A program made the position numbers and the translations under genes. 64,000 bases of DNA, from positions 341,699 to 405,698 of the forward strand of contig VXYL01000070.1 in the NCBI GenBank assembly GCA_009846005.1. The letters are read 5' to 3'. The notes under the pieces are model-generated. The model made no database searches. It saw only the letters and a list, made by a program, of their open reading frames with translations, and was not told the DNA's origin. This document shows positions 40,485 through 53,459 of the stretch, one piece after another. Numbering within the stretch: the stretch's first letter is position 1; each line of letters opens with the position of its first letter. The stretch is from Gammaproteobacteria bacterium. Lineage in GTDB: Bacteria > Pseudomonadota > Gammaproteobacteria > Pseudomonadales > Azotimanducaceae.

Positions 40485-41879
40485 ATGAAGATCCTCATCC
40501 TCGGTGCCGGTCAGACTGGCGGCACACTCGCCGAACACCTCGCCAACGAGGCCTTCGACATCACGCTCGTGGATCTGGACGGGGCGCGCCTCAAGGACCT
40601 GAAGGACCGCCTGGATATCCAGACGATCCACGGCCACGCCTCGCGTCCCGATACCTTGCGGGCCGCCGGCGCCGACGACGCCGACCTGTTGATCGCGGTG
40701 ACCAACAGCGACGAGGTGAACATGGTCGCCTGCCAAGTGTGCTATTCCCTGTTCCAGACGCCTACCAAGATCGCCCGCATCCGATCCAACGAATACATCA
40801 CCGGTTCCAACGGCGACGACGCGGACATTCGCTTCTTCAGCCGCGATCACATGCCGATCGATGTCCTGATCAATCCCGAGCGCGTCGTCATGGAGCAGAT
40901 CAAGGAGCTGCTCGAGCATCCCGGGGCGCTCCAGGTGGTCGACTTCGCCGAGCGCCGTGTACAACTGGTTGCCATGCGGGCCTATCACGGCGGTCCGCTG
41001 GTACGCCAGCAACTGCGCTCGCTCCGGGAACACATCCCGAAGGTCGACACCAAGGTCGTGGCGATCTTCCGCGACGGTCGGCCCATCAACCCAACCGCGA
41101 AGACCGTCATCGAGGTGGACGACGAAGTGTTCTTCATCGCGCCGGCGAAGGACATAAACGCCGTGATGTCGGAATTCAAGCACGAAGAACGACCGAACAA
41201 GCGGGTCATCATCGCCGGCGGCGGCAATATTGGCCTGCAGCTGGCCCGGGCCATCCAGGACGACTTCAGCGTCAAGGTCGTCGAGTTCAGCGAGGCGCGG
41301 GCCGAACTGGTTGCCGAGCGGGTGACCAGCGGCGTGGTGATCCACGGCAACGCCACCGACCGCGACCTCCTAATCCAGGAGAACGTCCGCGATACCGATG
41401 CGTTCTGCGCCGTGACCAACGACGACGAAGTGAACGTGATGTCGTCCCTCCTCGCCAAGCGCCTGGGCGCACGACGGGTGATCTGCCTGATCGCGAAACC
41501 CGCCTATGTCGACCTGATGCAGGAGACCGAGATCGACATCGCCCTGTCACCCCAGTTGACGACGATCAGCTCGATCCTATCCCACGTCCGGCGCGGCGAC
41601 GTGGCCCGCGTCCACAGCCTGCGCCGCGGCGCCGTCGAGGCGATGGAAGCGGTCGTTCATGGCGATGCGCGGCACAGCCGGGTCGTGGACCGCCGCATCG
41701 ATCAGATCACGTTCCCCACCGGGGTAACCGTCGGTGCCATCCTGCGCGACGACGAGGTCATCGTGGCCAGCGACGACGCCGTCATTCGCAGCGAAGACCA
41801 CGTCATCCTGTTCCTGGCCGACAAGACCCGGATCCGCGCCGTCGAGCGACTGTTCCAAGTGGGCTTGAGCTTCTTCTAG
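40485..41879 (+). CDS. trkA: Trk potassium uptake protein TrkA (two RCK_N/RCK_C units)
   Basis: MKILILGAGQTGGTLAEHLANEAFDITLVD and second RVIIAGGGNIGLQLARAIQ. Confidence 0.93.
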   Translation: MKILILGAGQTGGTLAEHLANEAFDITLVDLDGARLKDLKDRLDIQTIHGHASRPDTLRAAGADDADLLIAVTNSDEVNMVACQVCYSLFQTPTKIARIRSNEYITGSNGDDADIRFFSRDHMPIDVLINPERVVMEQIKELLEHPGALQVVDFAERRVQLVAMRAYHGGPLVRQQLRSLREHIPKVDTKVVAIFRDGRPINPTAKTVIEVDDEVFFIAPAKDINAVMSEFKHEERPNKRVIIAGGGNIGLQLARAIQDDFSVKVVEFSEARAELVAERVTSGVVIHGNATDRDLLIQENVRDTDAFCAVTNDDEVNVMSSLLAKRLGARRVICLIAKPAYVDLMQETEIDIALSPQLTTISSILSHVRRGDVARVHSLRRGAVEAMEAVVHGDARHSRVVDRRIDQITFPTGVTVGAILRDDEVIVASDDAVIRSEDHVILFLADKTRIRAVERLFQVGLSFF

Positions 41880-41896
41880 GACGCGCAAGCCGCACC

Positions 41897-43342
41897 ATGC
41901 GCATCACCCCCATCCTGCGTGTCACCGGCGGTCTGCTGATGCTGTTCAGCGTGGCCCAACTCGTGCCCGTGGGGGTCGCGCTGATCTACAACGAGTCCAC
42001 AATCACGCCGTTCCTCGCCGCGTTCGCCATCAGCTTTCTAGTCGGCGGCTTGCTGTGGGTTGCCGGCCGGGGCGAGATCGAGCTGCGCAGTCGCGACGGA
42101 TTCCTGATCACCGTGCTGTTCTATCTCGGATTGGGTTTCACGGGCGCGGTCCCGTTCCTTCTCGCGCCGTCGGTCGGCGTAGCGTTCACCGACGGCGTCT
42201 TCGAGTCACTGTCGGGTCTGACCACCACCGGTGCCACGGTGCTTGCAGGGCTCGACGATCTGCCGCGGTCGGTGCTGCTATATCGTCAACTGCTGCAGTG
42301 GCTCGGGGGCATGGGCATCATCGTGCTGGCCGTAGCGGTCCTGCCGATGCTTGGCGTCGGCGGCATGCAGCTCTATCGCGCCGAGTCGCCGGGACCGGTC
42401 AAGGACACCAAGCTCACGCCGCGCATCGCACAAACGGCTAAGGCGCTCTGGTACCTGTACCTCGGGTTCACGGTGGCATGTGCGCTCGCGTACTACCTGG
42501 GCGGAATGAGCGTCTTCGATGCGATCTGCTACTCGTTCTCGACCGTCTCCATCGGCGGCTTCGCCCCCCACGATGCCAGCGTGGGGTATTTCGACAGCGT
42601 CGCCATCGAGTCCGTGGCGATCGTGTTCATGGTGCTCTCGGGAATGAGCTTCGCGCTCCACTTCACCGTGCTGGCCAAGCGCAGTTTCGCTCCCTATGCC
42701 CGGGACAACGAACTGCGTCTGTACATCTGTGCCCTCGGCACCGTCGCCGCAATCGTCATCGGCGTCCTGTTGCTTGATGGCATGGCCCCGTCCCAGTCCA
42801 TTCGCGAAGGCCTCTTCCAGGCCGTATCGATCGCCACCACCACCGGATTCACGACGACGGATCACAGCGCCTGGCCAATGCTCGCACCCGTGCTGATGAT
42901 CTTCGCCGCGTTCGCCGGCGGCTGCGCCGGTTCCACGGCTGGCGGGCTGAAGATGTACCGGGTGCTGCTGATCTACCGACAGGGCATACGGGAGATCCGG
43001 CGCCTGATTCACCCGAACGGCATCTTCCACATCAAACTCGGCGAGCAACTCGTACCCGACCGGGTCGTCGACGCCGTGTGGGGCTTCTTCGCCGTCTATC
43101 TGATCGTGTTCGTGACCATGGTCTGCATACTGCTCGGTGTATCGGACTTAGATTTCCTCACCGCATTCTCGGCGGTCGCGGCCAATCTCAACAATCTGGG
43201 GCCCGGGCTTGGCGACGCCGCCGCGAACTACCAAGCCCTCCCGCCGGCCACGAAGTGGGTCCTCATGCTCGCCATGGTTCTCGGCCGACTGGAGATATTC
43301 ACTTTGCTCGTGGTGCTGACACCCGAATACTGGCGAGGTTGA
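41897..43342 (+). CDS. trkH: Trk potassium transporter membrane subunit TrkH
   Basis: FESLSGLTTTGATVL, QWLGGMGIIVLAVAVLPMLGVGGMQLYRAE, FAGGCAGSTAGGLKMYR. Confidence 0.93.
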   Translation: MRITPILRVTGGLLMLFSVAQLVPVGVALIYNESTITPFLAAFAISFLVGGLLWVAGRGEIELRSRDGFLITVLFYLGLGFTGAVPFLLAPSVGVAFTDGVFESLSGLTTTGATVLAGLDDLPRSVLLYRQLLQWLGGMGIIVLAVAVLPMLGVGGMQLYRAESPGPVKDTKLTPRIAQTAKALWYLYLGFTVACALAYYLGGMSVFDAICYSFSTVSIGGFAPHDASVGYFDSVAIESVAIVFMVLSGMSFALHFTVLAKRSFAPYARDNELRLYICALGTVAAIVIGVLLLDGMAPSQSIREGLFQAVSIATTTGFTTTDHSAWPMLAPVLMIFAAFAGGCAGSTAGGLKMYRVLLIYRQGIREIRRLIHPNGIFHIKLGEQLVPDRVVDAVWGFFAVYLIVFVTMVCILLGVSDLDFLTAFSAVAANLNNLGPGLGDAAANYQALPPATKWVLMLAMVLGRLEIFTLLVVLTPEYWRG

Positions 43343-43358
43343 CCGAGCGCGGCGTTCG

Positions 43359-44075
43359 ATGTTGGCCCTGCGATCTTTCGTCTTCTACGTTGGCTACGTG
43401 GTCTGGTCGGCGACGTGGTCTTCCTTGTCGGTGCTCGTCGGCTGGACGCTGCCGCTGAAGCGCCGCTACGAGTTCGTCATCGGCGGATGGACACGGCCCG
43501 CCCTGCTCTGGCTTGCGGCGACCTGCGGGATTCGCTGGCGGGTGTCCGGACGGGAGCACATCCCATCCGGTCCATGCATCTTTCTCGTCAAGCACCAGAG
43601 CAATTGGGAGACGCTTTGGACACAGACCCTCGTCGCTCCGCAGACAACGCTGATCAAGCGCGAACTGCTACGGATACCCCTATGGGGCTGGGCGTTCGCC
43701 ATGGTGAAGCCCATCGCCATCGACCGTTCGAATCCGCGTACCGCCCTGCGCCAACTCATCGAGCAGGGTAAGGACCGACTTGCCCGCGGGATGTACGTAA
43801 CGCTGTTCCCGGAAGGAACCCGCCTGGCACCGGGCACGCCCAGCAAGTTCTATCGTGGTGGTGCGGCGCTCGCGGCAGCGACCGGCCTGCCCGTCGTGGT
43901 CATCGCGCACAACGCCGGCCATTTCTGGCCTGCGCGGCGATTCATCAAGTACCCCGGCACAATCCACGTAGAGATCTCCAAGCCGTTCCCCACCGACGGA
44001 AAAACATCCAAAGAAATCAATGCATTATGTGAAGATTGGATGAGCCGGACGATGGCTCGGCTGGAGTCAGTTTGA
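43359..44075 (+). CDS. plsC: 1-acyl-sn-glycerol-3-phosphate acyltransferase (PlsC family)
   Basis: FLVKHQSNWETLW (HX4-type motif), LFPEGTRLAPG. Confidence 0.85.
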   Translation: MLALRSFVFYVGYVVWSATWSSLSVLVGWTLPLKRRYEFVIGGWTRPALLWLAATCGIRWRVSGREHIPSGPCIFLVKHQSNWETLWTQTLVAPQTTLIKRELLRIPLWGWAFAMVKPIAIDRSNPRTALRQLIEQGKDRLARGMYVTLFPEGTRLAPGTPSKFYRGGAALAAATGLPVVVIAHNAGHFWPARRFIKYPGTIHVEISKPFPTDGKTSKEINALCEDWMSRTMARLESV

Positions 44076-44154
44076 ACCTCAGAGAGAGCGACGGTATTGC
44101 GCCCGTCCTCCGGCCGCGCCTTGGGCCCACCAAGAAGTGGCGACCATGTCCAAC

Positions 44155-46651
<2,497 letters not shown>

Positions 46652-46695
46652 CTACTGACCCGCCTCGGTTCGTTCGATACCGGCGTATGTCATGC

Positions 46696-47763
46696 CTATT
46701 CGAAATGCCCCTGTTTCACGTGAAACATGCGACCTCCGCCAAATCCCATCAGGATCTCGCCGATCGCTCCTTCGGTGGAAGTTGCGACGATCTGACAATC
46801 CATGTCCTCCAGCTGGCGGTAGTACCGTTCGTTGTGCTCCTCATCGAGTTCAGCCCCGAGATCGTCGATGAGAAACAGCGATCGTTTGCCCGCAACTGCC
46901 AAGTCCTTCGCTTGCCCCATATGCAGCGCACTCGCGACGGCCTTTCCCTGGCCCCGGGAGAGCACTTGGGCAGCGCTTTCGGACCCGCAGGTGATGCGAA
47001 CATCCGCTCGATGCGGCCCGCTAAGCGTGGTGCCCAATTTTACATCGCGATCCACCTGCTGGCCTAGCACTTCCGCGAAACTATCTGCCTTCCAGCCCGG
47101 CAAATATTCGCACTCCACCTCGAGATCGGGATCCAGCGTCGCTAGGGAAACTGCTACTTGTGCCATCACGCGATCGAAGTACCGTCCGCGCGCCTCCGCG
47201 ACGGCTTCACCAAGTTCGGCAACCTGCTCGGTCCACACCGGAAGCGTTTTCAGGTCCGCGGCACGCAACACCACGTTCCGCTGTCTCAGCGCGCGCAAAT
47301 ATCCGCCCAGAACCCGTGCGTAGTCCTGTTCCACGTGAAACACACCCCAATCCAACCACTGCCTCCGGCCCGCGGGACCGCCAAACACCAACTCCGGCAA
47401 GTCTGGCAACAACAATTGGATGGGTAGTAGCGAGGCAACCCGAGACGTCTGTCGAACGAGCTGACCATCCCTTCGGAGTTCCAGCCGCCCCCTTCTCTCC
47501 CGCGCATAGCCTAAGCGCACACTGCCGAGCCGCTCGTCCGCCAATAGAGCGGCGACCGCCATCTTTTCCTCACCATGGCGGATAATCTGGTCCGCGCGAG
47601 TCGTCCGAAACGAACGGCCCCGTACAACAAGGTGTAAAGCCTCCAAGGCGGATGTCTTGCCCGCCCCGTTGGGCCCCGCGAGCAGGTTTGCCCGCGGGTG
47701 GAGATGGAGCCTAGCGGAGTCGATGTTGCGGACGTTGCCGATGTCGATCCGTTCAACGATCAT
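46696..47763 (-). CDS. recF: DNA replication and repair protein RecF
   Basis: LLAGPNGAGKTSALEALHLVVRGRSFRT, LSRGQGKAVASALHMGQ, LFLIDDLGAELD. Confidence 0.96.
   Translation of the reverse strand: MIVERIDIGNVRNIDSARLHLHPRANLLAGPNGAGKTSALEALHLVVRGRSFRTTRADQIIRHGEEKMAVAALLADERLGSVRLGYARERRGRLELRRDGQLVRQTSRVASLLPIQLLLPDLPELVFGGPAGRRQWLDWGVFHVEQDYARVLGGYLRALRQRNVVLRAADLKTLPVWTEQVAELGEAVAEARGRYFDRVMAQVAVSLATLDPDLEVECEYLPGWKADSFAEVLGQQVDRDVKLGTTLSGPHRADVRITCGSESAAQVLSRGQGKAVASALHMGQAKDLAVAGKRSLFLIDDLGAELDEEHNERYYRQLEDMDCQIVATSTEGAIGEILMGFGGGRMFHVKQGHFE
46712..46727. promoter_or_regulatory. parS: parS site (ParB binding), perfect palindrome TGTTTCACGTGAAACA
   Basis: Exact match to the widely conserved parS consensus, in recF 3' coding region. 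Confidence 0.92.
47327..47342. promoter_or_regulatory. parS: parS-like site TGTTCCACGTGAAACA (one mismatch to consensus)
   Basis: 16-bp near-palindrome inside recF coding region. Confidence 0.85.
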
Positions 47764-47835
47764 CGAGCGGATTGCCCGGGCTGGAAGGCGGACGGTAAGT
47801 AGGCCGATTCCTCTATCGGAACGGCGTCCGGCGGC

Positions 47836-48936
47836 CTATTGGCGCCTTGGCATCACGAGGTAGAGCGAGTCCTCATCGCCAGCGGCCTCGATCTTCGCGA
47901 TCTTGTTGTCTTCCGGGAAAGACATCTCTACTGCTTCGGCATCGACGGCGTTGAGGACGTCCTGAACATAGCTGGCATTGAAGTTGATCTCCATCGCATC
48001 GCCGTCATAGTCGACGGGCACCACTTCCTCGGACTCCTCCTGTTCGTTGTTTGCCGCTCGGATAGTCAAGTGTTCACCTTCGACCTGGAAACCGACGATG
48101 TTGGACACGATGGCGGCTCGCTGCAGGGCCCGGCGCAGCGTTTCCCGATCACTCGTGATGGATCGGCTGATGTTGCGTGGGATCAGCCCTTCGTAGGGTG
48201 GGAATTGCCCCTCGACCAGCCGTGTAGTTAGTGTGTACTCACCTTGTGTAGCCCGCAAATGTGTGCGTCCTAAGGAGAATTCCACGTCCAAGTCACTATC
48301 GGCAATGAGCCGTTCGAGGTCTTGGATGCGCTTGCGGGGAACGATGGCGCGCAGTCTATCCACGCCCTCCGCACCCCGGTCAAGGGTGTGCATTGCCATC
48401 CGCGCGCCATCGGTCGCGACGGCGCGCAGGTTCGTGCCCGTGATCTCGAGCAGGAGACCCCTGAGAAAGTAGCGAATGTCCTGATTGGCCATCGCGAAGC
48501 TGGTCCGCGCCAGCAGTTTCTGCACCTCGACTCGCGGCAGCGTGATACTCACGTCGCTGTCGGCGGACTCGAAAGGGACATACTCCTCCGCGGAAACGGT
48601 CGACAACTGGAAGCGGCTCCTGCCCGATCGCACCGCGACCCGCTCGCCTTCCACCGAGAACGTCACCTCGGCGCTCTCCGGCAACGACCGCCAAATCTCG
48701 GCGAGTTTCTGTGCCGGGACAGTCGTAGCCGCGGACTCGCCCTGCTCAACCTCGACACCTTCCGTCAGTTCGACCACCAGTTCGACTTCGCGATCGGTGC
48801 CGCGCAAGGTCAGGCCGTTGTCGTCCGTCTGCACCAGGATATTCGAAAGCACCGGAAGGGTATGACGCCGTTCAATCACCCCGTTCAGAATCTGGAGCGG
48901 GCGAAGCAGGGTCTCTCGATTCGTTCGGAATTTCAT
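47836..48936 (-). CDS. dnaN: DNA polymerase III beta subunit (sliding clamp)
   Basis: MKFRTNRETLLRPLQILNGVIERRHTLPVLSNILV, C-terminal LYLVMPRRQ. Confidence 0.97.
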   Translation of the reverse strand: MKFRTNRETLLRPLQILNGVIERRHTLPVLSNILVQTDDNGLTLRGTDREVELVVELTEGVEVEQGESAATTVPAQKLAEIWRSLPESAEVTFSVEGERVAVRSGRSRFQLSTVSAEEYVPFESADSDVSITLPRVEVQKLLARTSFAMANQDIRYFLRGLLLEITGTNLRAVATDGARMAMHTLDRGAEGVDRLRAIVPRKRIQDLERLIADSDLDVEFSLGRTHLRATQGEYTLTTRLVEGQFPPYEGLIPRNISRSITSDRETLRRALQRAAIVSNIVGFQVEGEHLTIRAANNEQEESEEVVPVDYDGDAMEINFNASYVQDVLNAVDAEAVEMSFPEDNKIAKIEAAGDEDSLYLVMPRRQ

Positions 48937-48990
48937 TCATCGCTCCTCAGTTGACGGCGGCTCCCGTCACGCCCCGGTCGACCGGAACGG

Positions 48991-50352
48991 TCAATGGGTC
49001 AGCAAGCGCGAGAGGATCTTGTAGTCCTCCGCGATATCGGTACTGCTTTCCCGAAGAGCGTTGATTCTACGATAGGCGTGGAGCACGGTTGTATGGTCGC
49101 GGCCGCCAAACTTCTCGCCGATGTCGGGCAGCGAGTTCTTCGTGAACTCCTTGGCCAGGCACATGGCGATCTGCCGGGGTCGGGCAACCGTCCTGTTCCG
49201 CCGCTTCGACAACAGGTCGGACACCTTCATGTTGAAGTAGTCGGCCACGACCTTCTGGATGGTCTCGACCGTCACTTGGCGCCCGTGGATGGCGAGAAGA
49301 TCGTGCAGCGCCCGCTTCACGAGGTCGATGGACACCGCCGAGCGGCGGAATCGCGCGTGTGCGATGACGCGCTGCAGTGCGCCTTCTAGCTCGCGCACGT
49401 TCGAGCGAATGTTCTCGGCGATGTGGAACGCCACGTCGTCGGGAACCTCGATTCCCTCGGCTTCCCCTTTCTTCTTGAGAATCGCAACCCTGGTTTCAAG
49501 TTCGGGCGGTTCGACCTCTGCCGTCAGGCCGCCGACGAAACGCGACTTCAGTCGTTCCTCCAGGCCATCGATCTCCGTGGGGTACTTGTCGCACGTGAGC
49601 ACCATCTGGTGATTCTGCTCAACCACGGCGTTGAACACATGGAAGAACTCCTCTTGGGAGCGCAGCTTGTTGGCGAAGAATTGAATGTCGTCGATCAAAA
49701 GGACATCCATGGAACTGTAGTACTGCATGGTCTGCCGGATCGTGCCGGTGCCGATTCCCCGGACCATGTCGTTCACGAACGCCTGCGAGTGCAGGTACAC
49801 GACGTTCGCCCCCGGCGACTTGATCAGCACTTCGTTGCCGACGGCATGCATGAGATGCGTCTTGCCGAGCCCCACGCCGCCGTAGAGCAGAAGCGGGTTG
49901 TAGGACCGTCCGACGTTGGTCGCCACCTGCTGGGCAGCCGCCTTGGCAACCTCGTTGGACTTCCCTTCCACGTAGTTCGCAAACACGTGCGAACGGTCGA
50001 TGTTCGGCTCCCGGGTATCCCGCGACCCCTTCCTCGCCCGCTCGACCCGGAGCGGGGAACCCGCAGATCTTTCCCGGCTTCCGACCGTTAGCTCAAGCTC
50101 CTGGATGTCGGCGTGCTCGTCGAGCTCGAACAGATGCCACACCAAGGGAAGGTGTTCGTCTCGGACCTGCTTCTTGACGTGGTCGTTGGGGGCCAAGACG
50201 ACCAGCTTGGCACCTTCTAGGCGCACCTGCAGGGGTCGAATGAAGGTATTGAATTGACGAGACGTGAGTTCCTCTTCGAGTCTGGCCAAGCATTTGCGCC
50301 ACACCGGAGGGACCCCATCGGAATCCTCCGGCTCATCCACCCAACTCGGCAT
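48991..50352 (-). CDS. dnaA: Chromosomal replication initiator DnaA
   Basis: LLYGGVGLGKTHLMHAVGNEV, DVLLIDDIQFFANK, FGGRDHTTVLHAYRRI. Confidence 0.98.
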   Translation of the reverse strand: MPSWVDEPEDSDGVPPVWRKCLARLEEELTSRQFNTFIRPLQVRLEGAKLVVLAPNDHVKKQVRDEHLPLVWHLFELDEHADIQELELTVGSRERSAGSPLRVERARKGSRDTREPNIDRSHVFANYVEGKSNEVAKAAAQQVATNVGRSYNPLLLYGGVGLGKTHLMHAVGNEVLIKSPGANVVYLHSQAFVNDMVRGIGTGTIRQTMQYYSSMDVLLIDDIQFFANKLRSQEEFFHVFNAVVEQNHQMVLTCDKYPTEIDGLEERLKSRFVGGLTAEVEPPELETRVAILKKKGEAEGIEVPDDVAFHIAENIRSNVRELEGALQRVIAHARFRRSAVSIDLVKRALHDLLAIHGRQVTVETIQKVVADYFNMKVSDLLSKRRNRTVARPRQIAMCLAKEFTKNSLPDIGEKFGGRDHTTVLHAYRRINALRESSTDIAEDYKILSRLLTH

Positions 50353-50901
50353 GCGCCCCCTGGATTATCGTTAATCTCGTCGCCACAGCGAGCCCAACGA
50401 ACTCGACGAATCGAGGGGTCATTCTAATGACACATTGGCGCTCTTGGCTATGCGTTTCGCGCCGAAAAACCGATGTTTTCCTCGTTCTCTTGGCAATTCA
50501 AGAACTTAACGTCCCGGCCTCAGAATAGGCCTAATCAGCCCGCCTGTGCGTAAGCTGTGGACATCGTGTAGGACATGCCGGAGAGGCTCCTCGGGCACCC
50601 ACTGCCCGCCCCGACACCCCCCGGCTGTGCCCACGGTGTCAACTCGGTGTGCACAACATGGCGTGTAGGAAATCTGCCATCGATTCCGTAGGTTGATGTC
50701 CACTTGCACAGTAAGCCGATACCCCAACAACAACGACAAGATTGCCTATCTAAGTAGCAGTAGTTGATATTGGATCCATGCATAACTGTGCTCACTGAGT
50801 CCCCGAGCCGTTCACGTTGACACCAATCTTGCCGCGCCTCTACAATCGCGCCCCCTTCGAAAACCTCGTGCGTTTGCCGCCGACCAAGGTTCCCCCAAGC
50901 C
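50353..50901. other. oriC: Presumptive oriC: non-coding dnaA-rpmH intergenic region
   Basis: Synteny and divergent dnaA/rpmH; one 1-mismatch DnaA box (TTGTGCACA, complement of 50648-50656) and a few weaker boxes. Confidence 0.7.
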
Positions 50902-51036
50902 ATGAAACGGACCTACCAGCCGAGTGTGATCAAGCGCAAGCGAACCCATGGGTTCCGGGCACGCATGGCGACCAAGAACGGTCGCAAGGTGCTGAACGCG
51001 CGACGCGCCAAGGGCCGCAAGAGACTGTCGGTCTGA
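50902..51036 (+). CDS. rpmH: 50S ribosomal protein L34
   Basis: [44 protein letters not shown]. Confidence 0.98.
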   Translation: MKRTYQPSVIKRKRTHGFRARMATKNGRKVLNARRAKGRKRLSV

Positions 51037-51051
51037 GCCGCCGGATGGCCG

Positions 51052-51429
51052 GTGGACTTCAGGCGTGACTTCGGCCGCGCGAGGCGCCTGCTCCGCAAGA
51101 AACAGTTTGACGATGTTCTGCGCCGTGCGTCGGTCCGCACAGGTCGAGGGCCATTGCGGCTGGCGGCTAGAGACAACGAACTTGAAATGGCGCGCTTAGG
51201 CCTCATCGTTGGTAAACGGATGCTGCCGCGGGCGGTGGATCGCAACCGGGCGAAGCGAGTGATCAGAGAATCGTTCCGTCAAGCAGGCGGACTACCCGCG
51301 ATGGACATCGTTGTTCGTGTTGCGGTTCCCGCCGCTGCAATTACGGTTGCGGACGCGGACCGACTGTTCCGTGCGTTGGCGGAAATCGTCGACCGCCGGC
51401 GGCGATTGCAGAATCCTCATGTCGGGTGA
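51052..51429 (+). CDS. rnpA: Ribonuclease P protein component
   Basis: [29 protein letters not shown]; follows rpmH. Confidence 0.95.
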   Translation: MDFRRDFGRARRLLRKKQFDDVLRRASVRTGRGPLRLAARDNELEMARLGLIVGKRMLPRAVDRNRAKRVIRESFRQAGGLPAMDIVVRVAVPAAAITVADADRLFRALAEIVDRRRRLQNPHVG

Positions 51430-51694
51430 GGCGTCGCAGTGGCCGCAGGTGCCGAGACGTGTCCTGATCGGAGCGGTTGAGGCCTACCGACGTTACATCA
51501 GTCCGTGTCTGGGCAGGCATTGCCGGTTCCACCCCACCTGCTCGAGGTACGCCATCGAGGCCTTCGCACGGCACGGTGTCTTGAGAGGCGCTGCGTTGGC
51601 GGTCCGGCGCCTCATTCGTTGCCATCCGTTTCACCCGGGTGGCGTGGATCCCGTCCCGGCGAAGGGAACCGGAGCGCGCGATGCTGTCGAGTGA
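51419..51694 (+). CDS. yidD: Membrane protein insertion efficiency factor YidD
   Basis: [32 protein letters not shown]...[13 protein letters not shown]. Confidence 0.95.
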   Translation: MSGEASQWPQVPRRVLIGAVEAYRRYISPCLGRHCRFHPTCSRYAIEAFARHGVLRGAALAVRRLIRCHPFHPGGVDPVPAKGTGARDAVE

Positions 51695-53405
51695 GGTTCA
51701 ACGCATCGTCCTGTTGGTGGGCCTGGGCATCTTGGGGTGGCTGCTGGTGTACACCTGGACCCAGGACTTCGGACCGCGTGTGCAGGACGCTCCGCCTCGA
51801 CAGGAAGCACCGCTGACCGAACGCAGCGGCGAACCGCCAATCGCGGAGTTTCCCGAAGCCGAACCTCGCCATGATGTTGCCGATGTGCCCGCAGAGAGTA
51901 TCTCGGCGCCGGTCCGGGACGACGACGTACCCGTCGACCTGGCATCTCCCGAGGAAACGGCGCCGGCGCCGGTCTTCGAGGATCCGGACCGTTTGCTGCG
52001 CGTGCGCACACCCGTCCACGATGTATGGATAGATCGTCTCGGCGGCGACATCGTGAAGTTGGCGCTGCCGAAATTCCCCAAGGCGGTGGGCAGCGATGAG
52101 AGAGTGACGCTTCTGGATAGGCGGTACGATCATGTCTACGTCGCCCAGAGCGGGCTGATCGGCGCGGACGGCACGGACAGGAATGGTAGGCCGCTTTACG
52201 CGACCCGCAGCGACGAGTACGTCCTCGAGGAAGGCGAACTCGAAGTGGAGCTGCGCCACGAGTCGAACGGCGTGGCGCTGACCAAGCGCTACACCTTCCG
52301 CGCTGACGACTACCTCATTGCCGTTGACCAGGATGTCGACAACAGCTCGGGGGAAGCCTTCGAAGCCCAGGCGTTCGCGCAGTTGAAGCGCGATGCATCC
52401 AGACCGGAAGACTCGGGCGTGCCGTTCGGTCCGCGCCCCTACGTCGGGGCCGCGTTCACGACGCCGGAGGACCGCTACCACAAGATCGATTTTGAGGATC
52501 TCGACGACGGCACCTTCCGGGTGGAGGCGGAAGGTGGCTGGGCCGCGGTGCTGCAGCACTATTTCGTGAGCGCGTGGGTAGGTACACCGGGCGAAGTGAA
52601 CGCTTACTACGGTCGCAGGCTAAATGACGGCAACTATGCGGTGGGTTTCGTGGGTCCCCGATTCGTGGTGCCGGCGGACCAACTGGCGAGCGTCAGCGCC
52701 GGGCTCTATGCCGGTCCCAAGGATCAACGCCGCTTGGAGGAGATCGCGCCCCATCTGAACCTGACCGTGGACTACGGATTCCTCTGGTGGATGTCCGTGC
52801 CGCTGTTCCACGTCCTCGATGCCATCCACTCGGTGGTGGGCAATTGGGGCGTAGCCATCATCCTGCTGACATTATGCGTCAAGTTGCTGCTCTACCCGCT
52901 CGCATCGGCTAGCTACCGTTCCATGGCCAAGATGAAGAAGGTCATGCCGCAGGTGAAGCGGCTCCAAGAGCGTTATTCCGACAACCGTCAGAAGCTCTCC
53001 CAGGAAATGATGGCGCTCTACAAGAAGGAGGGGGCGAATCCCCTGGGAGGATGTTTGCCGCTCCTTGTCCAAATGCCGGTGTTCCTGGCGTTGTACTGGG
53101 TGCTGATCGAAAGCGTTGAACTTCGGCAAGCACCTTTTGTGTTGTGGATCAAGGATTTGGCGGCCATGGACCCGTTCTTCGTCCTGCCGTTGCTCTACGG
53201 TGTGTCGTTCTATGTGATGCAGCTTCTGAACCCGCCGCCTCCGGATCCGATGCAGGCCAAGGTCATGAAGGCCATGCCGATCGTGTTCACGGCCCTCTTC
53301 GTCTTCTTCCCAGCGGGGTTGGTACTCTACTGGCTGGTCAACAACCTGCTGTCGCTTCTGCAGCAGTGGTATATCACCCGCAAGATCGAGAGGGCCTCCG
53401 CCTAG
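51681..53405 (+). CDS. yidC: Membrane protein insertase YidC
   Basis: N-terminal TM + periplasmic domain; [48 protein letters not shown]. Confidence 0.97.
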   Translation: MLSSEVQRIVLLVGLGILGWLLVYTWTQDFGPRVQDAPPRQEAPLTERSGEPPIAEFPEAEPRHDVADVPAESISAPVRDDDVPVDLASPEETAPAPVFEDPDRLLRVRTPVHDVWIDRLGGDIVKLALPKFPKAVGSDERVTLLDRRYDHVYVAQSGLIGADGTDRNGRPLYATRSDEYVLEEGELEVELRHESNGVALTKRYTFRADDYLIAVDQDVDNSSGEAFEAQAFAQLKRDASRPEDSGVPFGPRPYVGAAFTTPEDRYHKIDFEDLDDGTFRVEAEGGWAAVLQHYFVSAWVGTPGEVNAYYGRRLNDGNYAVGFVGPRFVVPADQLASVSAGLYAGPKDQRRLEEIAPHLNLTVDYGFLWWMSVPLFHVLDAIHSVVGNWGVAIILLTLCVKLLLYPLASASYRSMAKMKKVMPQVKRLQERYSDNRQKLSQEMMALYKKEGANPLGGCLPLLVQMPVFLALYWVLIESVELRQAPFVLWIKDLAAMDPFFVLPLLYGVSFYVMQLLNPPPPDPMQAKVMKAMPIVFTALFVFFPAGLVLYWLVNNLLSLLQQWYITRKIERASA

Positions 53406-53459
53406 GGGGTGGCTCGGGCTGGGGGAGAACGCGACGCCCCGCACGCGACGGCATTTGTG

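Noticed and set aside
40739-43342. 867-aa ORF spanning trkA to trkH as a possible fusion
   Set aside because: Its N-terminal half is an out-of-frame reading of trkA; only the part from 41897 is real TrkH.
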